Shown here: in pieces, positions 6,172-6,350 of the stretch
Numbering within the stretch: the stretch's first letter is position 1
Layout: each line of letters opens with the position of its first letter
NCBI GenBank assembly: GCA_937885165.1
Contig: CAKZZJ010000013.1
Location: forward strand, 1 to 6,350
Reading direction: 5' to 3'
DNA from: an uncultured Caryophanales bacterium
GTDB taxonomy: Bacteria; Bacillota_I; Bacilli_A; Acholeplasmatales; Anaeroplasmataceae
DNA: 6,350 bases
The notes under the pieces: generated by a model
The model's database searches: none
Seen by the model: only the letters and a program-made list of their open reading frames with translations
Told to the model about the DNA's origin: nothing
Program-made: the position numbers and the translations under genes

Positions 6172-6350
6172 TTAGTTGTTCTTTAAACCATAACGTTTAT
6201 TGAATTTTTCAATTCTACCATCAGCTTGAGTAAAAGTTTGTTTACCTGTATAGAATGGATGGCAATTTGAACAAGTATCAACTCTAATTTCTGATAGAAC
6301 TGAACCAGTTTCAAATGTAGTACCACATGTAGTACAAGTTACCTTTGCTG
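6172..6350 (-). CDS. rpmE: 50S ribosomal protein L31 (RpmE), N-terminus outside the window
   Basis: The C-terminal 58 residues of ribosomal protein L31, a small protein of the 50S subunit at the bridge to the 30S. The frame is open to the right edge; only the first dozen or so residues are missing (B. subtilis RpmE is 66 aa). The recognisable blocks are TFETGS, RVDTCSNCHPFYTGKQ and ADGRIEKFNKRYGLK, which closely follow Bacillus and E. coli L31. The CSNC pair and the upstream CTTC pair make this the zinc-binding (C+) form, not the zinc-independent YtiA/RpmE2 paralogue. The upstream pair is CxxC here, where B. subtilis and E. coli have CxC. The gene ends in TAA and is followed immediately by an intrinsic terminator, then tdk. 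Confidence 0.95.
   Translation of the reverse strand, partial: AKVTCTTCGTTFETGSVLSEIRVDTCSNCHPFYTGKQTFTQADGRIEKFNKRYGLKNN

Noticed and set aside
1..6350. Search for mobile elements, CRISPR arrays, tRNA/rRNA, riboswitches, defence or toxin-antitoxin genes
   Set aside because: Nothing on either strand supports any of these. Spacers are short (at most about 165 bp) and all protein genes belong to known families.

Overview
The window is AT-rich (roughly 30% G+C by eye) and tightly packed. It looks like a chromosomal housekeeping stretch of a low-G+C Bacillota bacterium, probably one of the gut-associated Bacilli near Erysipelotrichales or the former Mollicutes. The supporting signs are strong AAAGGAGG-type ribosome binding sites, a TTG start, intrinsic terminators, and an rpmE-tdk pair, which is a known Bacillota gene order. 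TGA is a stop here (pepP ends in TGA and tdk in tandem TGA TGA), so the standard bacterial code applies, not the Mycoplasma code. The exact genus cannot be named from this sequence.

Left third, minus strand: a two-gene peptidase unit. pepP (Xaa-Pro aminopeptidase, M24B) is followed by an M29 aminopeptidase of the AmpS/PepS type that runs off the left edge. Their stop and start codons overlap as ATGA. Together they look like a peptide-salvage unit for intracellular peptides.

Middle, plus strand: a divergent intergenic region of about 165 bp separates pepP from a 773-aa cytoplasmic glycoside hydrolase family 2 enzyme with both catalytic glutamates. It is followed by mscL (mechanosensitive channel), which has its own apparent promoter and a perfect Shine-Dalgarno before a TTG start. 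mscL ends in a clear intrinsic terminator.

Right third, minus strand, convergent with mscL: rpmE (ribosomal protein L31, 5' end outside the window), an intrinsic terminator, then tdk (thymidine kinase) and tadA (tRNA adenosine deaminase) overlapping by 14 bp. The tadA stop codon lies inside the hairpin of that unit's own terminator.

I see no mobile element, CRISPR array, tRNA, rRNA, phage gene, defence system or toxin-antitoxin locus. The whole window is explained by seven genes and their short spacers; no spacer exceeds about 165 bp. I found nothing that deserves to be called an undescribed system. The findings are modest points about starts, overlaps, terminators and protein variants.
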